A DNA stretch of 64,000 nucleotides from Aquamicrobium sp. (GCA_019739225.1 JAHHDT010000005.1:1612001-1676000), one strand, 5' to 3'; positions 54,033 to 63,256 are shown, counted from the stretch's first letter. A program made the numbers and translations. Notes: generated by a model from the letters alone, not told the origin.

Positions 54033-54909
54033 CCGCGCGGTCCTCCACGATCTCGAACAATACGGCCGTTGCGTCGTCCGACACCTTGAAGCGCGGATAG
54101 GTCTGCCCGTCCGGGTCTTCCCGTTGCTCGATCGCGCGCAATTCTGCCAGCAGCGGCACGAGCCCATCCGTACGTGCGCGCTGGATCAGCGACGCGGCGT
54201 CATAGCGTCCGTACAGATCCACCAGCGCGGCGAAGCCGTCGGTGCAGAGCAGGCCGCGAGCCGGGAGCGTAGCAGGCAGGGGCTGCGAGACGATGTGGGA
54301 AGCGGCTTCCGGGCTGGCGCCCAGCGTCCAGACCGGCCCGCCATCGGTGTTATAGAGCGCCCGGCGGCGGCGCAGTTCGGCGCGGATTTCGGGCTCAGTC
54401 GACAGCGACCTGAATTTGGTCAGGCCTCCGGCATGGGCCACGGCGCGCTTTGCCTCCTCGTTCTCCGCCGCCGCGCCGCCTTCGATAGCGCTCAGGGCGT
54501 GCGTGGCGCCGGCCGCGTCCTGCAGAAACAGCCGGCAATCGCCGAGGCCATGGCTCACGATTCTGCTTTTCTCGACCCGGATCATCTGGAAACCGGCGCA
54601 GGGCAGGTTCCAGGGATCGACCGGCGTGGAGCCAGCAAGGTCGCCGATGATGCGCGACACGCGCTCGTTGATCTTGCGGACGCTCTTGGCAACCGCGCAG
54701 CCGGCCAGCGCGTCTTCCTCGAAGGTTACGGCTGCGAACTTCGCCAGCCACGCCGCATCCGATTCGGCCTCGTCGATGATGTTCTCGCCAAGGCCCGTCG
54801 CCCCGTCGATGACGAAGGCGCAGTTCGCCGCGCCTCCGCTTGCGTCTTCGTTGGGGCGGCGGGGGTCGCCGCGGTCGGTGATCGAATCGAGAATGCGCAG
54901 ATGGGTCAT
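54016..54909 (-). CDS. PP2C-like protein phosphatase
   Basis: 297 residues. A PPM fold is suggested by RILDSITDRGDPRRPNEDASG at the start, then FVIDGATGLGENII near 32 (the DGxxG metal motif), SHGLGDCRLFLQDA near 119 (GD), LLCTDGFAALVDLYG near 222 (TDG), and VSDDATAVLFEI near 276 (DDxT). Metal-binding Asp residues are kept. No transmembrane helix; cytoplasmic. Target unknown. The neighbour upstream is a SpoIIAA-like protein, a pairing that recalls PP2C/STAS partner switching, but this STAS-like protein is of another subtype, so the link is weak. Confidence 0.8.
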   Translation of the reverse strand: MTHLRILDSITDRGDPRRPNEDASGGAANCAFVIDGATGLGENIIDEAESDAAWLAKFAAVTFEEDALAGCAVAKSVRKINERVSRIIGDLAGSTPVDPWNLPCAGFQMIRVEKSRIVSHGLGDCRLFLQDAAGATHALSAIEGGAAAENEEAKRAVAHAGGLTKFRSLSTEPEIRAELRRRRALYNTDGGPVWTLGASPEAASHIVSQPLPATLPARGLLCTDGFAALVDLYGRYDAASLIQRARTDGLVPLLAELRAIEQREDPDGQTYPRFKVSDDATAVLFEIVEDRAVSGRR

Positions 54910-54972
54910 GGTGCGCTCACCTGCACGCCCGCAGTGTAAACAATGTGACGGTTCGTCGGCGGTAGTGCGCCG

Positions 54973-55380
54973 CTAGATGTTTTCTTCGATCTCGTTCGCG
55001 CCGAGCCACCGCCATGCCTCAGGCTCGTCATCGGTGGCGAAGTGGCGCGTTTCGATGCCGTCGCCGGGGTCGAAGAGCCGCGTCACGCGGTCTGCCCAGC
55101 CGCCGTCGTCGATGATCGCACAACGTCCGACATGCTGGGCGACGTGTTCCTTCATGAAACTGCTCGTCTCCGGCGACAGATCGGCAGTGTCCACTTCCTG
55201 AAGCTCCACGAGGCGCACCAGCAGGTCGAGTGTCGGGTGGATCGCAAAGGCACCTTCCAGAAGGCCGCATAGATTTTCAGCGTCGGCGGACGTGAATTCG
55301 CCGGTGATTTCGATGGCGAAAACGTTCGTTTTGTCCGTTTCCAGACGCCGGACAGCCGGAACCCGTTCCAATGGCCGCAT
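54973..55380 (-). CDS. SpoIIAA-like (STAS/SEC14-type) protein
   Basis: 135 residues. Matches the SpoIIAA-like family (PF11964): NVFAIEITGEFTSADAENLCGLLEGAF near 19-45, LDLLVRLVELQEVD near 51, CAIIDDGGWADRVTRLFDP near 86, and acidic tail WRWLGANEIEENI. Members have a STAS/CRAL-TRIO-like fold and unknown role. ATG 55380 is preceded by AAGGAG at ideal spacing, which decides the start over an ATG at 55449. Leftward, 63 bp upstream of the phosphatase gene. Confidence 0.85.
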   Translation of the reverse strand: MRPLERVPAVRRLETDKTNVFAIEITGEFTSADAENLCGLLEGAFAIHPTLDLLVRLVELQEVDTADLSPETSSFMKEHVAQHVGRCAIIDDGGWADRVTRLFDPGDGIETRHFATDDEPEAWRWLGANEIEENI

Positions 55381-55495
55381 GTTCGCTCCTTTCGTTCCGC
55401 GTGCAGTTTGGTCTGGAACACACGAAACCCGATGTCTGTTCCCCATCAAATGGATATAGGATGACGCGACCGTTTAACCAGAAGACCGCCAAGCA

Positions 55496-56243
55496 ATGCC
55501 TGCACAGCTTTCCGTCAACCTGAACGCCATCGCCCTGTTGAGAAACCGGCGCGACCTGCCATGGCCGAGCGTGACCGGGCTGGGCCGCATTGCGCTCGCC
55601 GCCGGTGCACACGGGCTGACCGTGCATCCGCGGCCTGACCAGCGCCACACGCGCAATTCGGACCTGCCGGCGCTGCGGGCGCTGATCGACGACGAGTTTC
55701 CTGCGGCCGAATTCAACATCGAAGGTTATCCGACCGGCGATTTCCTGGCGCTGGTCGAGGCCGCCGAGCCCGAGCAGGTGACGCTCGTGCCGGACGATCC
55801 GGAACAGCCGACCTCGGACCATGGCTGGGACTTCGTCGCCAACCGCGACATGCTCAAGGCGATCGTCACTCGTCTGAAGAAGACCGGCGCGCGCATTTCG
55901 CTCTTCTGCGATCCCGGACGCCTCCGAAGAACAGATCGCAGCGGCGCGGGCGACCGGTGCAGACCGGATCGAGCTCTACACCGGGCCTTATGGCGGTTGC
56001 CATGACGATGCAGAAAAAGCCGCCATGGAACTGGAAAGACTCGGCAAAACGGCCGAGCTCGCCAGAGCTGCCGGGCTTGATGTCAATGCGGGCCACGACC
56101 TCACCGTCGCCAATCTCCCGCCGCTGGCCCGGCGCATTCCCTATCTGGCGGAGGTATCGATTGGCCATGGCCTGACCGCCGACGCGCTGGAGCACGGCAT
56201 GGCCGGGACGGTGCGCCGTTTCCTGACTGCAAGCGGGTGGTAG
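55496..56243 (+). pseudogene. pdxJ: Pyridoxine 5'-phosphate synthase PdxJ with a single-base frameshift
   Basis: PdxJ joins deoxyxylulose-5-phosphate and 3-amino-2-oxopropyl phosphate to make pyridoxine phosphate. Residues 1-139 ([38 protein letters not shown]) are in one frame up to SLFCDP; one extra G at 55916/55917 then shifts it. In the next frame the rest reads [43 protein letters not shown] and [15 protein letters not shown] to a stop at 56243. Corrected length is 248 residues, normal for PdxJ. Nothing else is damaged. Since vitamin B6 synthesis usually needs this gene, a sequence error is as likely as real loss. Confidence 0.9.
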
Positions 56244-56296
56244 TCGTGCGTCTACTGCATGGCGAGGCGTACAAGCCCTCCTAAAGCAGCATTTGT

Positions 56297-56311
56297 TGTT
56301 GCACTGCAACA
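56297..56311 (+). promoter_or_regulatory. 15-bp palindrome upstream of kup, candidate operator
   Basis: TGTTGCACTGCAACA is a perfect 7-1-7 palindrome in the 108-bp gap between pdxJ and kup, 41 bp before the kup start. Could be a regulator site; no known match recalled. Confidence 0.4.
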
Positions 56312-56351
56312 GGAGTAGAAACCGCGCCCGTCCTTTGAAGGAGGGCACGAC

Positions 56352-58283
56352 ATGCATGAAAATGCAGAAGGTTCTGTCGCCGCAGACCATTTGGCCGCCA
56401 ATGGCGGCCAGGAAACCCCGCGTAAAACGTCACAGACGACAACCGCGCTCGCATTGGGTGCGATCGGCGTCGTCTATGGCGACATCGGCACCAGCCCCAT
56501 CTATGCGCTGCGCGAGGCAACCCGAGCCGTGGCCGGAGACCGTCCGCCGACTGAAACCGAGATGCTCGGCATCCTTTCGATCATCGTCTGGTCGCTGACG
56601 CTCATCGTCTCGGTGAAGTATGTGCTTTTCGTGCTGCGTGCCGACAATAACCGTGAAGGCGGCACGCTGTCCCTGATGGCTTTGGCCAGGCGCGATGCCG
56701 GCAGTTACGCGCCGCTGATCCTGGTCCTCGGCATGGTCGGCGCGGCGCTCTTTTTCGGCGACGCAATCATTACACCCGCCATCTCCGTGCTCTCGGCAGT
56801 GGAGGGGCTCGAGGTCGTCACGCCGGCCTTCTCCGACTATGTGGTTGCCATCACTCTGGCGATCCTGTTGGCGCTGTTCGCCGTCCAGCGTTTCGGTACG
56901 GCGGGGGTTGCTAGCGTTTTCGGTCCCATAACCGCCGCATGGTTCGCCACGCTTGCCGTTTCAGGCGCGATTGAGCTTGCGGAATATCCTGCCGTGCTGG
57001 GCGCGCTCGACCCCAGCTACGCCGTTCTGTTCTTGGTCGACCACGGCGGTGTGTCGCTGGCCGTCATGGGCGCGGCATTCCTTGCTGTTACCGGCGCGGA
57101 GGCGATCTATGCCGATCTTGGCCATTTCGGGCGACGGCCGATTATGCTGGCGTGGTTCGCGCTCGTCTTTCCCGCCCTGCTGATCAACTATTTCGGGCAG
57201 GGCGCCTATGTAATCTCGCATGGCGGCCTCGTAGGGCAGCCTCTGTTCCAGATGGTTCCGTCATGGGCGACGCTGCCGATGGTGGTCCTGGCGACGATGG
57301 CGACAGTCATCGCCAGCCAGGCCGTGATAACCGGCGCCTATTCGCTGACGCGTCAGGCCATCCAGCTTCAGCTTCTGCCGCGCCTTCAGGTGCAGCATAC
57401 GTCGGAGACCCAGTCCGGCCAGATCTACATGCCGCAGGTCAACCTCCTTCTTCTCGTGGGCGTATTCATCCTCGTTGCAGAGTTCGGCTCGTCGGAAGCG
57501 CTCGCCTCCGCTTACGGCATATCGGTTGCCGGCGAGATGGTGGTGACGGCGCTGCTGTTGTTCTTCGTCTTCTGGCGCACCTGGCGCCGGCCCGCCTTGC
57601 TGGCGGCACTGGTGGTTGCGCCCTTCCTGCTGCTCGATCTCACCTTCCTGTGGGCCAACGCACAGAAGTTCGCGGACGGCGGTTGGGTGTCCATCGCCGT
57701 GGCGGCGGCGCTCGCGGTCATGATGATGACCTGGCGCAAGGGCAGCAGGCTGCTGTTCCGCAAGACCCGCAAGACGGAAATTCCCCTCGCGCTGCTCACC
57801 GACAACCTGGCTGCGAAGCCGCCGCACCTCGTCGCAGGCACGGCGGTATTCCTGACAAGCGACCCGGAAAGCGCCCCGACCGCCCTGATGCACAGCCTCA
57901 AGCACTACCACGTGCTGCATGAGCAGAATGCGATCCTGACCGTGGAAATGACCGAGGACCCCTACGTCGCCGAAGAAGCGCGCGCGCAGATCACCCCGAT
58001 CAACGACCTGTTCATGAGGGTGGTGCTGCGGTTCGGCTACATGGAGCAGCCGAACGTGCCGAAAGCGCTCGCGGTCTGCCGCAGGCTGGGCTGGAAGTTC
58101 GACATCATGTCGACCTCGTTCTTCGTGTCGCGCCGGTCGTTGAAAATCTCGCGCCGCTCGCTGATGCCGCGGTGGCAGGACAAGCTCTTCATCGTGCTGG
58201 CCCGCAACGCCAGCGACGCGAGCGCCTATTTCCAGATCCCCACCGGTCGCGTTGTCGAGATCGGTACTCAGGTCACGCTTTGA
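56352..58283 (+). CDS. kup: Low-affinity potassium uptake protein Kup
   Basis: 643 residues, K+/H+ symporter. About twelve helices, beginning with the signature GAIGVVYGDIGTSPIYALRE near 36-55; FGDAIITPAISVLSAVEGL near 137 and ADLGHFGRRPI near 255 are also characteristic. The cytoplasmic C-terminal domain (from about 470) shows GTAVFLTSDPESAP and HVLHEQNAILTVEMTEDPYV. A strong GAAGGAGG precedes the ATG. A 15-bp palindrome lies 41 bp upstream. A hairpin follows the stop. Confidence 0.96.
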   Translation: MHENAEGSVAADHLAANGGQETPRKTSQTTTALALGAIGVVYGDIGTSPIYALREATRAVAGDRPPTETEMLGILSIIVWSLTLIVSVKYVLFVLRADNNREGGTLSLMALARRDAGSYAPLILVLGMVGAALFFGDAIITPAISVLSAVEGLEVVTPAFSDYVVAITLAILLALFAVQRFGTAGVASVFGPITAAWFATLAVSGAIELAEYPAVLGALDPSYAVLFLVDHGGVSLAVMGAAFLAVTGAEAIYADLGHFGRRPIMLAWFALVFPALLINYFGQGAYVISHGGLVGQPLFQMVPSWATLPMVVLATMATVIASQAVITGAYSLTRQAIQLQLLPRLQVQHTSETQSGQIYMPQVNLLLLVGVFILVAEFGSSEALASAYGISVAGEMVVTALLLFFVFWRTWRRPALLAALVVAPFLLLDLTFLWANAQKFADGGWVSIAVAAALAVMMMTWRKGSRLLFRKTRKTEIPLALLTDNLAAKPPHLVAGTAVFLTSDPESAPTALMHSLKHYHVLHEQNAILTVEMTEDPYVAEEARAQITPINDLFMRVVLRFGYMEQPNVPKALAVCRRLGWKFDIMSTSFFVSRRSLKISRRSLMPRWQDKLFIVLARNASDASAYFQIPTGRVVEIGTQVTL

Positions 58284-58290
58284 GTGAAGA

Positions 58291-58311
58291 GCGGCGCGAA
58301 TTCCGCGCCGC
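58291..58311. terminator. Hairpin between convergent kup and SDR genes
   Basis: An 8-bp stem GCGGCGCG/CGCGCCGC closes loop AATTC, 8 bp after the kup stop and 10 bp before the other gene's stop. The T-run is poor (CCATTTTA), so it may be a weak intrinsic or rho-aided terminator serving both strands. Confidence 0.6.
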
Positions 58312-58320
58312 CCAGCCATT

Positions 58321-59208
58321 TTAGCTCGCCAGTGCGGCCTTGTTCGCAGCAAGAAAATCCCGCAGCGCTTGCGGCTTCCGGCCCGACAGGCGTTCGACAT
58401 CCGTGGTGATTGCCCCGAGATCACCTTCCCGTGTAGCCACGTCGAAGGAGACGAGCGTCGGGATGACCGGCTCCGGCACGCCGGCAGCCTTTATGCCCCC
58501 GGCCAGCTGCTCGTCGCTCACGTCGACGACCGTGATCGGCTTGCCGATGACATCCGATGCCAGCGCAGCAATCTCCGCGTTGGTGAAGGCCTTGTCGCCT
58601 GTCAGCGTGTAGGTGACGCTGCCTTCGGGCGGGTTGGCGAGTGCCGCTGCGATGGCCGCGGCGATGTCGTCGCGGGCGACGAAAGCCGTGCGCCCATTCC
58701 CTGCGGAGGTGAACCACTGGCCGCTGGCCGCGGCTTGCGGCAGGCTCATCTGCAGGTTTTCCTGATACCAGCTATTGCGGAAGATCAGGTGGGGAAGGCC
58801 GGTGGCTTTCACCGCTTCTTCGGACTGATGATGATCCGGCGCGAACCCGACATGCGAACTCTCTGCCTTGGGAAGCGACGTATAGGCGATGCGCCCGACG
58901 CCGGCCTTTGCGGCTGCGGCGATCGCCGCCTGGTGCTGGCGCAGCCGCGTGCCTGCGCCATCCAGCGCGTCGGTGGAGATGACGAGAACCGTCCCGACGC
59001 CGGCAAAGCCGTTTTCCAGGCTTGCGGCATCGTCGAAATCGATATGGCGCGCAGTCACGCCTTTCGCGGCGAGGTCCATCAGTTTCTGCGGGTCGCGCGT
59101 ACCCGCGATGATGCGCGAAGGCGCTAAACCCTGGCTTTCGAGGAGGTGGGTGATGACGGCCCGGCCGAGATGGCCCGACGCGCCGGTGACAAGGATCGTG
59201 TTGGACAT
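58321..59208 (-). CDS. NmrA/QorB-type NAD(P)H quinone oxidoreductase
   Basis: 295 residues, atypical SDR. NAD(P)-binding ILVTGASGHLGRAVITHLL near 5-23; DFDDAASLENGFAGVGTVLVIST near 57; RIAYTSLPKAESS near 106; and RNSWYQENLQ near 144, a signature of the QorB/YtfG subgroup that reduces quinones with NADPH. No SDR Tyr-Lys pair is needed in this group. It is divergent from an HxlR regulator with a conserved-looking N-terminal Cys, the same arrangement as quinone-responsive qor genes, so repression by that regulator and induction by quinones is likely. Confidence 0.85.
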   Translation of the reverse strand: MSNTILVTGASGHLGRAVITHLLESQGLAPSRIIAGTRDPQKLMDLAAKGVTARHIDFDDAASLENGFAGVGTVLVISTDALDGAGTRLRQHQAAIAAAAKAGVGRIAYTSLPKAESSHVGFAPDHHQSEEAVKATGLPHLIFRNSWYQENLQMSLPQAAASGQWFTSAGNGRTAFVARDDIAAAIAAALANPPEGSVTYTLTGDKAFTNAEIAALASDVIGKPITVVDVSDEQLAGGIKAAGVPEPVIPTLVSFDVATREGDLGAITTDVERLSGRKPQALRDFLAANKAALAS

Positions 59209-59329
59209 GGCGGTAACTCTGCTGGTTGCGTTGTTGCTCTCTTTTTGAGACCAGCACTAGATTGTAGATTGACCGCGTCCCGTAAAGGAGGCAGTTTCGG
59301 CTCTGCTGGTAACCTGGAAGGAACCACCC

Positions 59330-59740
59330 ATGGACACGACGGTTGTTTCGGCGCGCCGCAAGATCGAGATCTACCGCGTCAATGTCGGCAATGGCGGGCT
59401 CGACAACTGCCCGATCCGCACGGTCGTGCAGAACATTTCCGGCAAATGGAGCGCCTTGCTTCTGATGGCTCTTGCGGAGCGTCCGTACCGCTTCGGCGAG
59501 TTGCGCAGGCTCGTGCCCGACATTTCGCAGCGCATGCTCACCCAGACCTTGCGCGATCTCCAGCGCGACGGCTACGTCAGCCGCGAAGTCTTTCCAACCA
59601 AGCCGCCCAGCGTCGAATACAGCCTGACGGATCTCGGTCGCTCGATGTACGACGCGATCGAGCACCTGTTCCACTGGGCCGAGAACAATCACCAGCAGGT
59701 ACGTGCGGCACGGGTGGAGTTCGACGCGGCGGAAGATTGA
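59330..59740 (+). CDS. HxlR family transcriptional regulator
   Basis: 136 residues. Winged-helix HxlR domain: NCPIRTVVQNISGKWSALLLMALAE near 26-50, FGELRRLVPDISQRMLTQTLRDLQRDGYVSRE near 55-86, VEYSLTDLG near 97. The Cys of GLDNCPIR near residue 27 is the only cysteine and is in the place used for thiol sensing by QorR and YodB (quinone, diamide). GGAAGGA lies 8 nt upstream. Divergent from the QorB-like gene, which it probably controls together with itself; no obvious palindrome in the 121-bp gap. Confidence 0.87.
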   Translation: MDTTVVSARRKIEIYRVNVGNGGLDNCPIRTVVQNISGKWSALLLMALAERPYRFGELRRLVPDISQRMLTQTLRDLQRDGYVSREVFPTKPPSVEYSLTDLGRSMYDAIEHLFHWAENNHQQVRAARVEFDAAED

Positions 59741-59758
59741 CGGCCGGCGGGGCAGCAT

Positions 59759-60989
59759 TTGAAATCACTCGATATTGCAATTGCCGGTGCGGGACCGGCC
59801 GGGCTTGCCGCGGCGCTGTTCCTTCATCGCGCCGGCCATACGCGTCACCGTCTTCGAGCGCTTCGATACGCCGAAGCCGCTCGGTTCTGGCCTGATCCTG
59901 CAGCCGACGGGCCTCACCGTGCTCGATCGACTCGGCCTGCTGCCCGAAATCATGACGCGCGGCAGCCGCATAGATCGCCTCCACGGCAGCGATGCGAAAA
60001 GCGGCCGCACGGTGCTGGACGTACGCTATGACGCGCAGCGCAAGGGCCGGTTCGGGCTTGCCGTCCATCGTGCGGCCCTGTTCGGCGTTCTGCATCGCGC
60101 CGTCGAAGCGCAGGGCATCGCCATCGAGACCGGCAGCGAGATCGTGGCGCTGGATGCGGGCTCCGCTCATGCGGCGCTCAAGGGTGCAGGTGGTCGTGAC
60201 ATCGGACGCTTCGATCTGGTCGTCGATGCCAGCGGCGCGCGCTCACCACTCGCCGCCTTCTCGGTTCGACCTGCAACAAGGCGTCCGCTCACCTACGGCG
60301 CATTTTGGGCAACACTCGACTGGGTCGGCGACGGCTTCGACACCAACGCGCTGATGCAGCGCTATCGCCGCGCCAGCGTCATGATCGGTGTGCTGCCGAT
60401 CGGCAGCACCGAGCCTGGCCGCAAGGGGCAGGCGGCGTTCTTCTGGAGCCTCAAGCCGAACGACGCGGATGCGGTAATTGCCGCCGGGCTCGATGCGTGG
60501 AAGGAGCGCGTCGCCGGGCTTTGGCCGGAAACCTCGGCCTATCTCAACCAGATCGACGACTTCGCGCAGTTGACGCTGGCGCGCTACGGCCACCATACGC
60601 TGAAGATGCCGGCAGGCCGCCGGCTTGCCGTGATCGGCGATGCCGCGCATTCGACCAGCCCGCAACTCGGGCAGGGCGCCAACATGGCGCTGCTCGACGC
60701 TGCCGCGCTTGCCTACGCCCTTGAGCGGTCACCCGATCTTGAAACCGCGCTTGGCGCCTATGCCGGCTCACGCAGGCTGCATGTGCGGGTCTTTCAGATG
60801 CTCTCGGCGACCTTCACGCCCTTCTATCAGTCGGATTCGGTTCTGCTGCCGCTGCTGCGCGATCGGCTTGTGGCAACGGTTGCAAAGGTCCCGCCGGCCC
60901 CGCAAATCCTCGCCTCGATGGTCGCCGGCACCATCATTGATCCCTTCGGCGCGATCGGTCTGCTGGAAAAGGATTGGAACCGCTCCTGA
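59759..60989 (+). pseudogene. FAD-dependent monooxygenase with a single-base frameshift (TTG start)
   Basis: Class A flavoprotein monooxygenase. Residues 1-27 (MKSLDIAIAGAGPAGLAAALFLHRAGH; the FAD-binding fold) are in one frame from a TTG at 59759; one extra A at about 59840 shifts to RVTVFERFDTPKPLGSGLI and on to the stop at 60989. The rest is intact: DLVVDASGARS near 153, RRLAVIGDAAHSTSPQLGQGANMAL near 285. Corrected length 409 residues. The upstream 19 bp separate it from the HxlR gene, so it may belong to the same stress-response transcript. Mutation or sequencing error cannot be told apart here. Confidence 0.8.
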
Positions 60990-61049
60990 CCTGCCGCTGG
61001 GTCATCGGTCATCCACGCTGCAATCGACATAACCCGCCATTCGCTAAGT

Positions 61050-61064
61050 TGACTCATAGAGTCA
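61050..61064 (+). promoter_or_regulatory. Iron-responsive (RirA/IRO-type) box upstream of siderophore receptor
   Basis: TGACTCATAGAGTCA fits the TGA-N9-TCA pattern of the rhizobial iron-responsive operator bound by RirA, and is itself a 6-3-6 palindrome. TTGACT within it makes a plausible -35 element with TATAGC about 15 bp later, so binding would block the promoter. It lies 76 bp before the receptor's start. Confidence 0.65.
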
Positions 61065-61139
61065 TCTTTTATAGCAGTCGCGCCCAGGGAGCCTCTTTGG
61101 CACCCGAAAGGAATCCTCCAACGCCGCAAGGGGGCCGTC

Positions 61140-63251
61140 GTGTCTGCTCGTTCGTTCCGTACCTTCAACGCTGCTCTGCTTGCCGCGGGCGCTCTCGCAT
61201 CGCCGACGAGCGGCCTCGCGCAGGAAGCCCCGACCGTTCTCGACGTCATCGAGATTCAGTCCGAGAGCAACGACATCCTCGTGCAGGAGGGTTATGTCGC
61301 CAAGCAGGACAGGATCGGCACCAAGGTAGACACGCCGATTGCGGATATTCCGCAGGCCATTTCGGTCATCACGCAGGACCAGATCGAGGACCAGAAGCCG
61401 CGCACGCTAAACGAGACGCTGTCCTACACGGCCAGCGCAAATCCCAACGGCTTCGGTTTCGACAGCCGCTACGACGCTTTCACCCTGCGCGGCTTCCCAT
61501 CCTACTACAACGGCATCTTCCGCGACGGGCTGCGCCAGTACAACGGGCCCTCGGCTTGGTTCAAGACGGAGCCCTACGGCATCGAAGGCCTGACCGTGCT
61601 CAAGGGGCCGGCGTCGTCGCTTTACGGCATCAGCGGCCCCGGCGGGCTGGTCAATCTGGTTACAAAGAGACCCAAGGATGAGCCTTTCCGCGAGATCGAG
61701 CTGCTGCTGGGTGGCAACGACCGCTATCAGGCAGCGTTCGACCTGTCCGGTCCCGCAAACGAGGACGGCACGCTGCTCTACCGCCTGACCGGCCTTGCGC
61801 GTAAGGCCAACACCGATCTTCCGGGCTACGCCGACGACAAGCTCTATCTTGCGCCCGCGGTCACCTGGAAGCCGGACGAGGGCACCAAGCTGACCGTTCT
61901 GGGCGAAATCTCGCAGGCGGTGACCGGCGGAACCGCGTTCTTCTACAACCCGGCCTATGGCGAGGTGTCGAACCTCTACGAAGGCGATCCGGCCTGGAAC
62001 GATTTCACCGGCTTGCAGGGGCGCATCGGCTACGAGTTCGAGCATCGTTTCAACGACACGCTGACGGTTCGCCAGAACCTGCGCTTCAACGCCGTGGATG
62101 CCGATCTGCAATATAGCGGCCACTACCTGGTCGATCCGTCCGACCCCGACGATCTCGCCCGCTACTGGGGGCACTACAAGGAGAACGCGAAGAATTTTGT
62201 CGTGGACAATCAGGCCCAGTTCGAGTTCGACACCGGCCCGGTCAGCCATGTCGCCGTTGCCGGGCTGGACTATAGCTGGACCGACTACGACGCACAGAAC
62301 GCCACGTCCTACGTCTCGGTCGAGGACATCGAGAATATGCCGATGTCGTTCTCCGGCAGCCAGCGAATGCACCAGATCGGTGCTTATGTGCATGACCAGA
62401 TGCAGTGGAACAACTTCACGCTGTTCGCCAGCGGCCGCTACGACTGGGTCGACACGCAGAGCGTCGACTACCTGTTCAACGAGACCGAGCAGACGGACAG
62501 TGCGTTTTCCGGCCGCGTCGGCGTTTCCTACCGCACGGATTGGGGCATCATCCCCTACGCCAATTACTCCACCTCGTTCTCGCCCAATATCGGCTTCGTC
62601 TATGACAGCGCCACCAATGAGCGCCGGGTCGCGCGACCGACCAGGGGCGAGCAGGTCGAGGTCGGTGTCAAATACGAGATCCCCGACTACAACGCTGTCA
62701 TCAACGCATCGGTCTTCAACATCGATCAGACCGACGGCGTCGTCTATGACGGCACGTTCGACGATGCCGGCAACCAGCGCCAGCGCCAGCTTGATCTGAA
62801 TTCGCGCGGTTTCGAACTGGAGGCCGCCACGACGCTGGACAACGGCATCAGTCTGATCGGCTCCTACACCTACATGCGCATGAAGATCGAGCGGGGCGCG
62901 GCCGGCACGGTAGGCAACGAACTGTCGTCGACGCCCAACCACATCTTCTCGCTGTGGGGGCAGTATCGGTTCCGCGAAGGCGCGATGGCTGGCCTCGGGC
63001 TCGGCGCCGGCGTGCGATATGTCGGCGAGAGCTTCGGCGACGATCAGAACTCGTTCAAGAACGATGACCGCGTATTCGTCGATGCGTCGGTCTCCTACGA
63101 TTTCGGCGTCCGCAATCCTGAGCTCGAAGGCCTGCTGCTGCAGGTCAATGCCAAGAACCTGTTCGACGAGCGCAAGAAGATCTGCACCGCCGGCAATTGC
63201 TACTGGGATGAAGGCCGCTCGGTCTTCGGCAGCCTGCGCTACCGGTTCTGA
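61140..63251 (+). CDS. TonB-dependent siderophore receptor (GTG start)
   Basis: 703 residues. A signal peptide (MSARSFRTFNAALLAAGALASPTSGLAQ) precedes a plug domain (about 50-165: DTPIADIPQAISVITQDQIEDQ, FTLRGFPSYYNGIFRDGLRQYNGPSAWFKTEPYGIEGLTVLKGPAS). A 22-strand barrel follows, with NLFDERKKICTAGNCYWDEGRSVFGSLRYRF at the end (NLFD motif, terminal Phe). It belongs to the FhuA/FpvA-like siderophore receptors; ligand unknown, though the partner transporter suggests a pyochelin- or rhizobactin-like molecule. GTG 61140 after AGGGGG is the start. The RirA-type box upstream implies induction by iron shortage. Confidence 0.93.
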   Translation: MSARSFRTFNAALLAAGALASPTSGLAQEAPTVLDVIEIQSESNDILVQEGYVAKQDRIGTKVDTPIADIPQAISVITQDQIEDQKPRTLNETLSYTASANPNGFGFDSRYDAFTLRGFPSYYNGIFRDGLRQYNGPSAWFKTEPYGIEGLTVLKGPASSLYGISGPGGLVNLVTKRPKDEPFREIELLLGGNDRYQAAFDLSGPANEDGTLLYRLTGLARKANTDLPGYADDKLYLAPAVTWKPDEGTKLTVLGEISQAVTGGTAFFYNPAYGEVSNLYEGDPAWNDFTGLQGRIGYEFEHRFNDTLTVRQNLRFNAVDADLQYSGHYLVDPSDPDDLARYWGHYKENAKNFVVDNQAQFEFDTGPVSHVAVAGLDYSWTDYDAQNATSYVSVEDIENMPMSFSGSQRMHQIGAYVHDQMQWNNFTLFASGRYDWVDTQSVDYLFNETEQTDSAFSGRVGVSYRTDWGIIPYANYSTSFSPNIGFVYDSATNERRVARPTRGEQVEVGVKYEIPDYNAVINASVFNIDQTDGVVYDGTFDDAGNQRQRQLDLNSRGFELEAATTLDNGISLIGSYTYMRMKIERGAAGTVGNELSSTPNHIFSLWGQYRFREGAMAGLGLGAGVRYVGESFGDDQNSFKNDDRVFVDASVSYDFGVRNPELEGLLLQVNAKNLFDERKKICTAGNCYWDEGRSVFGSLRYRF

Positions 63252-63256
63252 CACCG

